In this document: piece by piece, positions 1-7,031 of the stretch
Layout of the letters: each line of letters opens with the position of its first letter
How positions within the stretch are numbered: the stretch's first letter is position 1
Source: Holosporales bacterium
GTDB lineage: Bacteria; Pseudomonadota; Alphaproteobacteria; UBA3830; JAIRMZ01
Direction of reading: 5' to 3'
DNA: 8,240 nucleotides
NCBI GenBank assembly: GCA_031279495.1
Contig: JAITIJ010000009.1
Coordinates: forward strand, 1 to 8,240
Notes under the pieces: model-generated
Seen by the model: only the letters and a program-made list of their open reading frames with translations
Database searches by the model: none
What the model was told of the DNA's origin: nothing
Program-made: the position numbers and the translations under genes

Positions 1-2007
1 CGCTCCTTTGTACCGTTCGATTAAACGCCAAATACGGTTGATAAAACGCCAACACCCCTCAATCCCCTCATCAGACCACTCTAAATCGCGATCTAATGGC
101 GTATCAGATAAAATAAAAAGGCGCACTGCATCGGCACCGTATTTGCATACAATCGTATCTGGGTCCACCACATTTTTCTTACTTTTGCTCATTTTTTCGG
201 CACGGCAGATAGTTACAGGTGTCTTATCTGAACGCTTAACGTAGGTATCTCCACATTTTTCCACCTCTTCCGGAAACAGCCAGGCACCAGCTTCGTCTTT
301 ATAAGCTGGATGATATACCATCCCTTGTGTAACCAGGCGTTGGAATGGCTCTTTCGGTACGCTATAGCCACAGACGTTTAACGCTCGAGAAAAAAAGCGC
401 GCATACAGCAGGTGTAAAATTGCGTGTTCTACACCTCCAATATAATACCCTACAGGCATCCAGTATTGTACAGCTTTAGGATCAAAAGGGGCCTCTTCGA
501 GCCGAGGAGAGCAAAAACGCAAAAAATACCACGAGGAATCGACAAAAGTATCCAGCGTATCCGTCTCGCGTTTTGCGGATTGACCGCATACTGGGCACGT
601 TACGTGCTTCCATGTCGGGTGATGATCAAGAGGATTGCCTGGGGTGGTAAACGATACATCATCCGGCAACAAAACAGGCAAATCTTCCTCTGGCACAGGC
701 ACGACGCCGCAATGGGGGCAATGAATAACGGGAATGGGGCATCCCCAATAGCGCTGACGAGATACTCCCCAATCGCGCAAGCGTGTAAAAACAGTCGCTT
801 TGCCACAGCCTGTTTTCTCAGCTTCTGTAATAAGGTATGCACGCGCTTCTTGTACTGTCTTTCCATTCAAAAAAGCAGAGTTGATCATGGCGCCATCTCC
901 GGTATAAGGAAGCGGCTCCTGATGGGGGGGGGAAACAACAGGAACTATAGGAAGTCTGTACTTAGTTGCGAATTCAAAATCGCGGGTATCATGCGCTGGT
1001 GCACCGAAAATCGCGCCTGTTCCGTACGTCATAAGCACAAAATTCGCAATATATACAGGAAGCGTCTTGTCAGCTATAAAAGGGTGCTGGACGGTCAAAC
1101 CTGTATCAAATCCCTGCTTTTCCATCGTCTCGAGATCCGCTGTTGCAGTAGGAAGACGATCACAGGCATGGATAAATTCTTTTAAATTTGGATTTTGATG
1201 GGTGAGCTGTTCAGCCAAAGGATGATGTGGCGCAATAGCGATAAAACTAGCTCCAAAGATCGTCTCTGGTCGCGTAGAGAAAACAGACAATGGTGCTTTT
1301 TCTCCGTTAACACGCAAATGAAATGTCAGACCCTGGGACCTCCCGATCCAGTGTTCTTGCATGACTCGCACTTTCTCGGGCCAACCCATAAGGTGTTCTA
1401 ATCCCTGCAACAAAGCATCTGAAAAATCTGTAATCTTAAAGAACCATTGTTCTAGCTCGCGGCGTTCTATAGTCGCTCCAGATCTCCAGCCTTTTCCATC
1501 GATGACTTGCTCATTGGCAAGTACGCATGCTTCTATTGGGTCCCAATTGACGGTGGCTTTTTTCCGGTACACAAGCCCCTTTCTCAAAAAATCTAAAAAG
1601 AGTTTTTGCTCGTGCTTGTAATAACCCGGATGGCATGTTGCTGTATCACGCGCCCAATCGTAAGAAAAGCCGAGTCGTTTTAGCTGAACACGCATAGACT
1701 TAATGTTTTCTTCTGTCCACAGGCGCGGATGTCCTCCACGCTCTAACGCAGCGTTTTCTGCGGGCAAGCCAAAAGAATCCCATCCCATTGGGTGCAGCAC
1801 CGCGTATCCTTGCGCTTTTTTAAATCGCACAAGCGCATCCCCAATCGCATAATTACGCACATGACCAACATGAAAACGTCCAGAGGGATAGGGAAACATC
1901 TCCAACACATAGGCATGTGGAGTGTCAGATGACTCTTTTGCTTCAAAAAGGCGTGCCTCTTGCCAAGCAAGCTGCCATTTTTCTTCGCATTCTTGAAAAT
2001 TGTACAT
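1..2007 (-). CDS. leuS: Leucyl-tRNA synthetase, 3' end missing
   Basis: Class I aminoacyl-tRNA synthetase that charges tRNA-Leu with leucine in the cytoplasm. The 669 visible codons run without a stop to the left edge; bacterial LeuRS is usually about 850-870 residues, so roughly 190 C-terminal residues (rest of the anticodon-binding domain and the C-terminal domain) lie outside. Seen in the translation: FPYPSG at 38-43 and the HIGH-type motif HVGH at 46-49; the CP1 editing domain with STRPETIFG at 244-252 and GAPAHDTRD from 335, including the conserved editing Asp340; a four-cysteine zinc knuckle (C430, C433, C471, C474); and the KMSKS loop at 605-609. The ATG at 2007 puts all motifs at expected positions. 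It starts 3 bp after the lipoprotein stop, so the two are almost surely one transcript. A run of nine C (coding strand) encodes part of S359-H362. Confidence 0.97.
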   Translation of the reverse strand, partial: MYNFQECEEKWQLAWQEARLFEAKESSDTPHAYVLEMFPYPSGRFHVGHVRNYAIGDALVRFKKAQGYAVLHPMGWDSFGLPAENAALERGGHPRLWTEENIKSMRVQLKRLGFSYDWARDTATCHPGYYKHEQKLFLDFLRKGLVYRKKATVNWDPIEACVLANEQVIDGKGWRSGATIERRELEQWFFKITDFSDALLQGLEHLMGWPEKVRVMQEHWIGRSQGLTFHLRVNGEKAPLSVFSTRPETIFGASFIAIAPHHPLAEQLTHQNPNLKEFIHACDRLPTATADLETMEKQGFDTGLTVQHPFIADKTLPVYIANFVLMTYGTGAIFGAPAHDTRDFEFATKYRLPIVPVVSPPHQEPLPYTGDGAMINSAFLNGKTVQEARAYLITEAEKTGCGKATVFTRLRDWGVSRQRYWGCPIPVIHCPHCGVVPVPEEDLPVLLPDDVSFTTPGNPLDHHPTWKHVTCPVCGQSAKRETDTLDTFVDSSWYFLRFCSPRLEEAPFDPKAVQYWMPVGYYIGGVEHAILHLLYARFFSRALNVCGYSVPKEPFQRLVTQGMVYHPAYKDEAGAWLFPEEVEKCGDTYVKRSDKTPVTICRAEKMSKSKKNVVDPDTIVCKYGADAVRLFILSDTPLDRDLEWSDEGIEGCWRFINRIWRLIERYKGA

Positions 2008-2010
2008 AGG

Positions 2011-2505
2011 CTATTTTGCTGTTTTCCGGGATTTTTTAAGGATGTCCTTGCGCAAAATCTCTGCTTGCGCTGTTGCCTGCGGCGCATCCCACCAGGTTCC
2101 TTCACGATAAGTTTGTTCAAAGACTTTTACTTGAGGCTGACCACACACTATTCGGACAATAACTTTCGAGCGGCTTGTTGGAGTATCTATCTTCCAGTCC
2201 GTTACAATAATTCCCGCAGCCGAATCACTGGAAGCAATAGGATATTGAGCAATAGCATCGAGGGCTACCTGAAACAGGTTTGATGGGTTTGAAGAGGATT
2301 TAGGTATGGTTGTCTTTTCCGTTGAGACGCTTGGGCGCCATGTCATTCCTTCCTTTCCGAAAATACTGCCTATTTTCTTAAAGCGCCGATGTCGACGATT
2401 TCCTGTAATGCGCTCTTTGGTTGTCGGCGCTACAATGTCCATATTACACGCCGTCAAAACAAGCATTCCGAAGCACGCAAACAAGCACTTTTTGGCGGCA
2501 TGCAT
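2011..2505 (-). CDS. DUF3576-family lipoprotein
   Basis: A 164-residue predicted lipoprotein, function unknown. Residues 1-20 form a lipoprotein signal: Lys5-Lys6, a hydrophobic stretch, then lipobox LTAC at 17-20, with Cys20 the expected lipidated residue and Asn21 at +2. After a basic, probably flexible segment (about 29-75), residues 78-160 match my recollection of the alphaproteobacterial DUF3576 domain: a helix with NLFQVALDAIAQYPIASSD, the strand GIIVTDW, a VIVRIV strand, then a WWDAP motif and a C-terminal helix. The family is commonly encoded just upstream of leuS in Alphaproteobacteria, as here. The ATG at 2505 has AAAGGA seven bases upstream and gives a clean signal peptide. It is probably expressed from the promoter at 2529-2557. 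The family assignment is from memory of its consensus; it is likely periplasm-facing and membrane anchored. Confidence 0.88.
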   Translation of the reverse strand: MHAAKKCLFACFGMLVLTACNMDIVAPTTKERITGNRRHRRFKKIGSIFGKEGMTWRPSVSTEKTTIPKSSSNPSNLFQVALDAIAQYPIASSDSAAGIIVTDWKIDTPTSRSKVIVRIVCGQPQVKVFEQTYREGTWWDAPQATAQAEILRKDILKKSRKTAK

Positions 2506-2528
2506 ACATTTTTCCTTTATCAGGAGGG

Positions 2529-2557
2529 ATTCTATAAAGGAAAGAGGAGAATGTCCA
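2529..2557 (-). promoter_or_regulatory. Sigma-70-type promoter for the lipoprotein-leuS operon
   Basis: Reading the minus strand, TGGACA (2557-2552; 5 of 6 to the -35 consensus) is followed after exactly 17 bp by TAGAAT (2534-2529; 5 of 6 to the -10 consensus). Transcription would begin near 2522, leaving a leader of about 17 nt that carries the AAAGGA ribosome site of the lipoprotein gene. This is the best promoter match in the window. It is not experimentally shown. Confidence 0.68.
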
Positions 2558-2697
2558 TAAAAGCATCCTTTTGTTTAGGCGTTTGAAAGAGGCTACAGAA
2601 CCTTATTCAACTTAAGCTCTCGCTTAGTGTCTCTTTCTTCTGTTGATCAAACTGGCCAATCTTCTAAAGAGATCTTCATCTTATTCAATAGACAGAG
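2558..2697. other. Intergenic stretch with no recognised gene
   Basis: Between the lipoprotein promoter and the hairpins behind the methyltransferase gene I see no convincing gene or RNA. It contains an 8-bp palindrome TTGATCAA (2643-2650) and CTTATTCAA twice (2602-2610 and 2680-2688), both short enough to be chance. Confidence 0.5.
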
Positions 2698-2735
2698 CAG
2701 CTTTCGCTGGAGGGAATTGAATCCGCCCTCCTTTT
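2698..2735. terminator. Two adjacent small hairpins downstream of the methyltransferase gene
   Basis: CAGC-TTTC-GCTG (2698-2709; on the minus strand a GAAA tetraloop) abuts GGAGGG (2709-2714), an 11-nt loop, and CCCTCC (2726-2731). The second stem starts 2 bases past the methyltransferase stop, so it may end that minus-strand transcript. The T-run (2732-2735) follows the stem on the plus strand, not the minus strand, so it is not a canonical terminator for the gene it trails. The two stems share base 2709 and could not both be fully formed. Confidence 0.35.
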
Positions 2736-3504
2736 AAGATAGAGGAAGCTTTCTCCACTGCGCAAGGAAACTAGAATGTAGCCATTTCCAGGGAAGCTTA
2801 TTGTAGATCCTTTCGCAGAACGTAAGAGGTGGTGCGATAATCGGTTTCAATCCAAGCGGAACGCGAAAGATCATACTGTTATAGATCAGGTAAAAAGCCG
2901 GTCCACCAAAATATTTGATCATTTCCGCAGTGAATCTGTTTCCTCTATCATTCGCCATATGCAGCAGATGGTCATGATCAAGAGAGGCCTCCGATTCAGC
3001 CTCAAACGATGGGTCATGCTTGTACCAAAACTTGCGTACACATTCTAGGAAACACCTGCTATTTGGCTCAAACATCAAAAAATATCCCTCTGGCTTGAGC
3101 AGTTTATAAACATTCTCTAACACAACGGGTAAGTTCGTCACACAGTGGTGAAGAGCAGAAAGCACAACCACCATATCGTATACTTTTTGATGCTTAAGAG
3201 GCTTTGTTAAATCCGCCTGAAAAGAAGGGCATCCTGTTTCGGCCAGATAATCTGCACAGGCTTTCTCAGAAATATCGCATCCTGTGAATCGGGCACCCGG
3301 AAAACGTTTCAAAAGCGCTTGCGTATTTGCTCCTCCTCCCGAAGCTAGATCCAAAACATCCTTGTTGTTCAGATCTATTCCTTGGAAAAGAGGACCGTAG
3401 ACAAACTCCTCGCGGTATCGCATCGACAATACATCATAATAGTGCGCCGAATACAGATCATGAACCCTCTCAAAATGCGCTTTCTGAGGATTGTTCTGTT
3501 CCAT
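2734..3504 (-). CDS. Class I SAM-dependent methyltransferase, unknown substrate
   Basis: Cytoplasmic enzyme of the Rossmann-fold methyltransferase family. The reading frame is open from an ATG at 3546 (270 residues), but I prefer the ATG at 3504 (256 residues) because a candidate promoter overlaps the first codons of the longer form and no ribosome site precedes 3546. Using the longer numbering: motif I is VLDLASGGGANT (64-75), the SAM-ribose acidic residue is Asp91 in GCDIS, motif II/III region is VVVLSALHH (126-134), and LLKPEGYFLMFEPN (149-162) is the usual post-motif strand. The C-terminal third (about 165-270) is a family-specific region rich in aromatic residues with no motif I recognise. 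The N-terminal 'HDLYSAHYYD' pattern is common in small-molecule and glycan methyltransferases. The substrate cannot be read from sequence. Alone on its strand between leuS-lipoprotein and lpxC, it gives no pathway hint beyond proximity to lipid A synthesis. Confidence 0.85.
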   Translation of the reverse strand: MEQNNPQKAHFERVHDLYSAHYYDVLSMRYREEFVYGPLFQGIDLNNKDVLDLASGGGANTQALLKRFPGARFTGCDISEKACADYLAETGCPSFQADLTKPLKHQKVYDMVVVLSALHHCVTNLPVVLENVYKLLKPEGYFLMFEPNSRCFLECVRKFWYKHDPSFEAESEASLDHDHLLHMANDRGNRFTAEMIKYFGGPAFYLIYNSMIFRVPLGLKPIIAPPLTFCERIYNKLPWKWLHSSFLAQWRKLPLS

Positions 3505-3534
3505 TGTCCCATCCACTAATCTAGAATCCACTAC

Positions 3535-3563
3535 ATAACATATCATTAAGGGGAAAAAATCAA
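3535..3563 (-). promoter_or_regulatory. Candidate promoter of the methyltransferase gene
   Basis: On the minus strand TTGATT (3563-3558) and TGTTAT (3540-3535) are separated by 17 bp; each matches 4 of 6 consensus bases. The predicted start of transcription near 3528 falls inside the longest possible reading frame, which is why the internal ATG at 3504 is the preferred translation start. Moderate match only. Confidence 0.42.
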
Positions 3564-3646
3564 CATCACATCTCGCTCGCGTTTTCTCTTCAAAAAACGC
3601 AACAATTCGTAATACACGTAGGGTACTTTGTTTTTTACTTTCTCCG

Positions 3647-3652
3647 TATATT
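3647..3652 (+). promoter_or_regulatory. Possible -10 element for lpxC
   Basis: TATATT (5 of 6 to consensus) lies 24 bp before the lpxC start codon, in the 130-bp divergent gap shared with the methyltransferase gene. No good -35 box stands 16-18 bp upstream; a TTGTTT occurs at 3628-3633, which is too close (13 bp). The element is weakly supported. Confidence 0.3.
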
Positions 3653-3676
3653 TAGATTGAAGATAAGGAACTCGCT

Positions 3677-4669
3677 ATGAAAGATCTTTCTTTTACGCCT
3701 TTCCAAGGAACTATTTGTGCACCAATTTTTCTTGAGGGTATAGGCGCGCATAGCGGACAATACGCACATCTTGCCATAAAGCCAGCGGCGCTGGATACCG
3801 GTATCGTTTTCATTCGCACAGATCTTTCTCCAAAATGCAGCATGATTCCGGCGCGTCGAAGATATCTCTCTAACACAACATTGTGCACCGCTCTGGCAAA
3901 CTCAGATGGCACACAGATTCAGACGGTAGAACATTTGCTTGCTGCCCTTTCTTTATATGCCATCGACAATGCGATCGTTGAAATAGACGCTGGAGAGGTT
4001 CCCATGCTTGATGGCAGCGCGCGACCATATGTCGAAGCTCTGCAAGCTGTTGGGCGACGCTCACAACAAGCATTGCGGCGATTCCTTCGTGTCCTTCGCC
4101 CAATTCGCGTTCAGCAAGAAGGTCGCACGGCAAGCTTGTTGCCATCTTCTGTGGGATTTTCACTTGACGTCTGCTGTGATTACAGCGCGCGCAGCATAAA
4201 GCGCCAGCAGTACTCAGCAACATTAACGACAGAAAACTTCATAAAGGAGATAGCACCCGCTCGTACTTTCGGATTCTTTGATGATATCGAAAGGCTGTAT
4301 GCCAATGGTCTTGCGCAAGGATCGTCCTTAGAAAACGCCGTTGTTTTCTCAAATGGTGCACCGCTCAATCCTGAGGGCCTGCGCTTTGAGGATGAGGTTG
4401 TGCGCCACAAAACGCTTGATGTTTTAGGGGATCTGGCCCTTTTAGGTTATCCGCTTTGCGCGCATTTCGAGGGGAAAAATACGGGACATGCCCTCAATGC
4501 ACGGCTAACAGCTGCCGTTCTAGAACATCCCGACTGCTGGACAATAACTGAAACAAAACCTCAAAAATCTTTGTCACTTCAGCGCTCTGCTTCATGCTCT
4601 AAAAAACTTACCCCTGCATTTCCTCCTTTTCTTGGGTTTCCCGTCCCGGCGTACTCTTCTTGCAAGTAA
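3677..4669 (+). CDS. lpxC: UDP-3-O-acyl-N-acetylglucosamine deacetylase
   Basis: Zinc amidase that removes the acetyl group from UDP-3-O-acyl-GlcNAc, the committed step of lipid A synthesis, in the cytoplasm. The family pattern is complete: GIGAHSG at 21-27; TVEHLLAAL at 83-91 with catalytic Glu85 and zinc ligand His86; MLDGSARPY at 110-118; RTFGF at 196-200; RHKTLDVLGDLALLGYP at 243-259 with zinc ligands His244 and Asp248; and GHALN with catalytic His271 at 270-274. Start at 3677 is backed by AAGGAA ending 6 bases upstream. The protein is 330 residues, somewhat longer than the usual 300-310; the excess is a tail after about residue 293 that is basic, Ser/Pro-rich and unlike the family core. 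In many Alphaproteobacteria lpxC sits near ftsZ; here it precedes an aspartate kinase gene by 73 bp in the same direction. Probably active. Confidence 0.96.
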   Translation: MKDLSFTPFQGTICAPIFLEGIGAHSGQYAHLAIKPAALDTGIVFIRTDLSPKCSMIPARRRYLSNTTLCTALANSDGTQIQTVEHLLAALSLYAIDNAIVEIDAGEVPMLDGSARPYVEALQAVGRRSQQALRRFLRVLRPIRVQQEGRTASLLPSSVGFSLDVCCDYSARSIKRQQYSATLTTENFIKEIAPARTFGFFDDIERLYANGLAQGSSLENAVVFSNGAPLNPEGLRFEDEVVRHKTLDVLGDLALLGYPLCAHFEGKNTGHALNARLTAAVLEHPDCWTITETKPQKSLSLQRSASCSKKLTPAFPPFLGFPVPAYSSCK

Positions 4670-4742
4670 GTAAAGAGAGAGCGCTCCTCAGCACACATCA
4701 TCATATGCTACGGTAGCGTTGATTTTGTAGAGTAGACAGCGC

Positions 4743-5933
4743 ATGGCTCTTGTTGTGCAGAAATTCGGCGGTACATCTGTCGCAACACCGGATCGTATTA
4801 TGCGTGTAGCAGAACGCATTCTTGCGCGCCTTGAATTGGGAGATCAACCCATTCTGGTTATTTCGGCCATGGCTGGTGTGACTAACGATCTTGCCGGGCT
4901 TGCACACCAATTTTCAGGAGAAGAAGGCCATTCAGAATATGACGTTGTTGTATCAGCAGGAGAACAGATCTGTGCCGGGTTAATGGCTCTGGCTCTTTCT
5001 CGTTTAGGGATAAAAGCAAGATCGTTCTTGGCGTGGCAAGTGCCTTTTCTCACTGACAATCAGTTCTCTGCGGCTGAGGTATGTATAGGATCCTTGCCAG
5101 TGTTAGAGGCGATTTTGGCAGAAGGTGGCGTTCCTGTTGTAGCAGGATTTCAAGGAGTAACAGCAACTGGAAGACAAACGACTCTGGGTCGAGGCGGCTC
5201 TGATTTAACAGCTGTTGCCTTAGCAGCAGCCTTAAATACGACTTGTGAAACCTACAAAGATGTCGATGGAATCTATACGACCGATCCCAACATCGTTCCT
5301 TCAGCGCAATGTTTGAAATATGTTGATTATACGGACATGCTAGCCATGGCGGCACATGGATCGAAAGTTTTGCAAGCACGCTCTGTTGCGTACGCGGCCA
5401 AACATGCTGTTCCCATTCATGTGCGCTCTAGTTTTACGCGACATCCAGGAACACATATTGCGGCATTTCCAGGAGAACGACCGTCTATTTGTGGGGTAGC
5501 GGTAGCGATGCATCTGTTCGCAGTCGACATGACTTTTGCATCGTCTTCGTGGTCCACCATCATTGAGGCGTTGCACAAAAAATATCTTCCCTTCAACGTC
5601 GTGAAAAAGACCTCTGCGGCAGCACGTTTTCTTTTTAATCGTACGGATCTTCAGGAAGTGCAGAATTTCTGCAAATCAATGCCGAGCATCGCGTCGTGGA
5701 CAATGGGTACCATGCGTCATGCACTTTCTCGTCTTACGGTCATCGGGAAAGAGGCCTCTCAACAAAAAGAGAGTCTTAAAAGACAGCTAGCAGAAGCGCA
5801 CATTGCCACTATACAAGACTTACCAGAGGATGCTTCTCTATGCGAAAGCTGTCTATTCTTAGTGCGATCAACGGAGGCCGAACGCGGAGTACGCCTTTTG
5901 CATAGCACTTGTGGATTGGATGTGAAGGAGTAA
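4743..5933 (+). CDS. lysC: Aspartate kinase with divergent regulatory domain
   Basis: Phosphorylates L-aspartate with ATP, the first step toward lysine, diaminopimelate (for peptidoglycan), threonine and methionine. The catalytic domain (1 to about 235) is well conserved: KFGGTSV at 7-13, VISAMAGVTNDL at 39-50, VVSAGEQ at 69-75, VAGFQGVTATG at 133-143, TLGRGGSD at 147-154, YKDVDGIYTTDP at 171-182 and KVLQARSV at 208-215. The C-terminal 160 residues should hold two ACT domains that bind feedback inhibitors. Their outline is visible (SICGVAV at 248-254, RLTVIGKEASQQ at 330-341, a terminal HSTCGLD), but the usual G-x-x-M...GVA and IS-TSE-type binding motifs are not. Length 396 is near the usual 400-410. 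The start is fixed by an in-frame TAG five codons upstream; no clear Shine-Dalgarno precedes it. It ends one base before the next gene. The symbol is by family; 'ask' would serve equally. Confidence 0.94.
   Translation: MALVVQKFGGTSVATPDRIMRVAERILARLELGDQPILVISAMAGVTNDLAGLAHQFSGEEGHSEYDVVVSAGEQICAGLMALALSRLGIKARSFLAWQVPFLTDNQFSAAEVCIGSLPVLEAILAEGGVPVVAGFQGVTATGRQTTLGRGGSDLTAVALAAALNTTCETYKDVDGIYTTDPNIVPSAQCLKYVDYTDMLAMAAHGSKVLQARSVAYAAKHAVPIHVRSSFTRHPGTHIAAFPGERPSICGVAVAMHLFAVDMTFASSSWSTIIEALHKKYLPFNVVKKTSAAARFLFNRTDLQEVQNFCKSMPSIASWTMGTMRHALSRLTVIGKEASQQKESLKRQLAEAHIATIQDLPEDASLCESCLFLVRSTEAERGVRLLHSTCGLDVKE
5924..5930 (+). promoter_or_regulatory. Ribosome binding site inside the end of lysC
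   Basis: GAAGGAG overlaps the last codons of the aspartate kinase gene and stands 4 bases before the ATG at 5935. An in-frame TGA lies four codons upstream of that ATG, so this site and start are effectively the only upstream option. It implies coupled translation of the two genes. Confidence 0.7.
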
Positions 5934-5934
5934 G

Positions 5935-6987
5935 ATGACAGAAAACACGACAATAGAAAGTGCCTGTGCTGTACGTTTGCAGAAATTAGCGGAGCGAGGA
6001 TGTCGGTTTTTAGGTGTGCGATATCCTCTACTTGGAGGCGGCATGGCGTGGGTGTCAGAACACCACCTGGTCTCGGCCATTTCCAATGCCGGCGGTTTAG
6101 GTGTTCTGGCTTCTGGATCTATGCAGCCGGAACACCTGCAGACAGAAATAGAGAAGACGCGCGCAATGACGCAAGCCTCCTTTGGAGTAAACATCATCGT
6201 CATGCATCCGCAGATAGACGCCCTTATAGACGTTTGTCTTCAGAATGCTGTGTCGCATATCATACTTGCAGGGGGTGTTCCCTCTGTCGATCTCATTCAG
6301 CATGCCAAAAAGAATCACGCAAAAGTCTTTTGCTTTGCGCCTTCTTTGGCACTTGCAAAAAGACTCATCAGAAACGGAGCAGATGCTCTTATCCTAGAAG
6401 GAACTGAGGCGGGCGGTCACATTGGCCCCACTTCCACAACAGTTCTGGCCCAAGAAATTCTCTTGCATATCGATGAATGCCCCGTTTTTATTGCAGGAGG
6501 CATTGGACGCGGAGAAATGATGCTCGCGTATCTTGAAATGGGAGCAGCTGGATGTCAATTAGGAACGGCTTTTGTGTGTTGTACGGAGTCTCAAGTGCAT
6601 CCTTCCTTTAAGACAGCCTTTATGCGAGCTCGAGCTCGGGATGCTGTTGCTTCTGTACAAATAGATGCGCGTTTCCCGGTAATTCCTGTACGCTCATTAC
6701 AAAATACAGCGATGCGCGACTTTCATTCTTTGCAAAAAGAAGTAATCAAGTCGTTTGACAAAGGAGAGTTAACTCTTAAAGAAGCACAGTTAAAGATCGA
6801 GCATTTCTGGGCGGGTGCATTGCGACGCGCTGTTGTTGACGGAGATATTGAGAACGGATCTCTCATGGCGGGTCAATCCGTGGGCTTAGTGGAGAAAGAG
6901 CAATCAACAGCTGCCACAATAGAAGGACTTATGGAACAAGCCCTTCAGGCTCTTGCCAAACGAGAAACGCGATTAGCCACCTTGTAG
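5935..6987 (+). CDS. FabK-like / nitronate monooxygenase-family flavoprotein
   Basis: FMN-dependent TIM-barrel enzyme of the 2-nitropropane dioxygenase family, which includes enoyl-ACP reductase II (FabK, last step of fatty acid elongation, NAD(P)H-dependent) and nitronate monooxygenases. Seen: GGGMAWVSE at 34-42, NAGGLGVLASG at 51-61, FGVNIIV at 83-89, PSLALAKR at 136-143, EGTEAGGHIGPTST at 155-168 with the family histidine His162, AGGIGRGEMM at 187-196 (phosphate-binding turn), GCQLGTAF at 206-213, and GDIENGSLMAGQSVGLV at 303-319. From memory, the GGMAWV, PSxALAKR, EGxEAGGHIG and C-terminal VxGDxxxGSxMAGQ signatures resemble pneumococcal FabK more than typical nitronate monooxygenases. Length 350 is slightly above FabK. 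It starts one base after lysC with a good ribosome site. Family very sure; exact reaction not settled by sequence reading. Confidence 0.9.
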   Translation: MTENTTIESACAVRLQKLAERGCRFLGVRYPLLGGGMAWVSEHHLVSAISNAGGLGVLASGSMQPEHLQTEIEKTRAMTQASFGVNIIVMHPQIDALIDVCLQNAVSHIILAGGVPSVDLIQHAKKNHAKVFCFAPSLALAKRLIRNGADALILEGTEAGGHIGPTSTTVLAQEILLHIDECPVFIAGGIGRGEMMLAYLEMGAAGCQLGTAFVCCTESQVHPSFKTAFMRARARDAVASVQIDARFPVIPVRSLQNTAMRDFHSLQKEVIKSFDKGELTLKEAQLKIEHFWAGALRRAVVDGDIENGSLMAGQSVGLVEKEQSTAATIEGLMEQALQALAKRETRLATL

Positions 6988-7020
6988 ATCTGACGAGAAA
7001 AGCCTACGATAGCCCTGGGA

Positions 7021-7029
7021 AAGGAGGGG
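7021..7029 (+). promoter_or_regulatory. Strong ribosome binding site deciding a GTG start
   Basis: AAGGAGGGG is close to a perfect Shine-Dalgarno sequence and stands just before the GTG at 7032. No ATG near it would give a signal peptide in this frame, so the site fixes the start of the beta-barrel gene at a GTG. Spacing is slightly short (about 4 nt from AAGGAGG). Confidence 0.72.
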
Positions 7030-7031
7030 TT

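Noticed and set aside
424..1185. Long plus-strand open frame of 253 codons
   Set aside because: It lies antisense to leuS, whose motifs are clear on the minus strand; its translation is Arg/Cys-rich and matches nothing.
2551..2586. Eleven-codon plus-strand peptide after a strong AAAGAGGAG site
   Set aside because: It lies over the minus-strand promoter of the lipoprotein gene and has no plus-strand promoter or downstream gene to regulate, so chance is the simplest reading.
3505..3546. Fourteen extra N-terminal codons of the methyltransferase
   Set aside because: No ribosome site precedes the ATG at 3546 and a candidate -10 box overlaps these codons, so the ATG at 3504 is preferred, though not proven.
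4671..4742. Possible promoter or terminator between lpxC and lysC
   Set aside because: GAGCGCTC is a palindrome without a loop or T-run, and no -35/-10 pair with acceptable spacing is present.
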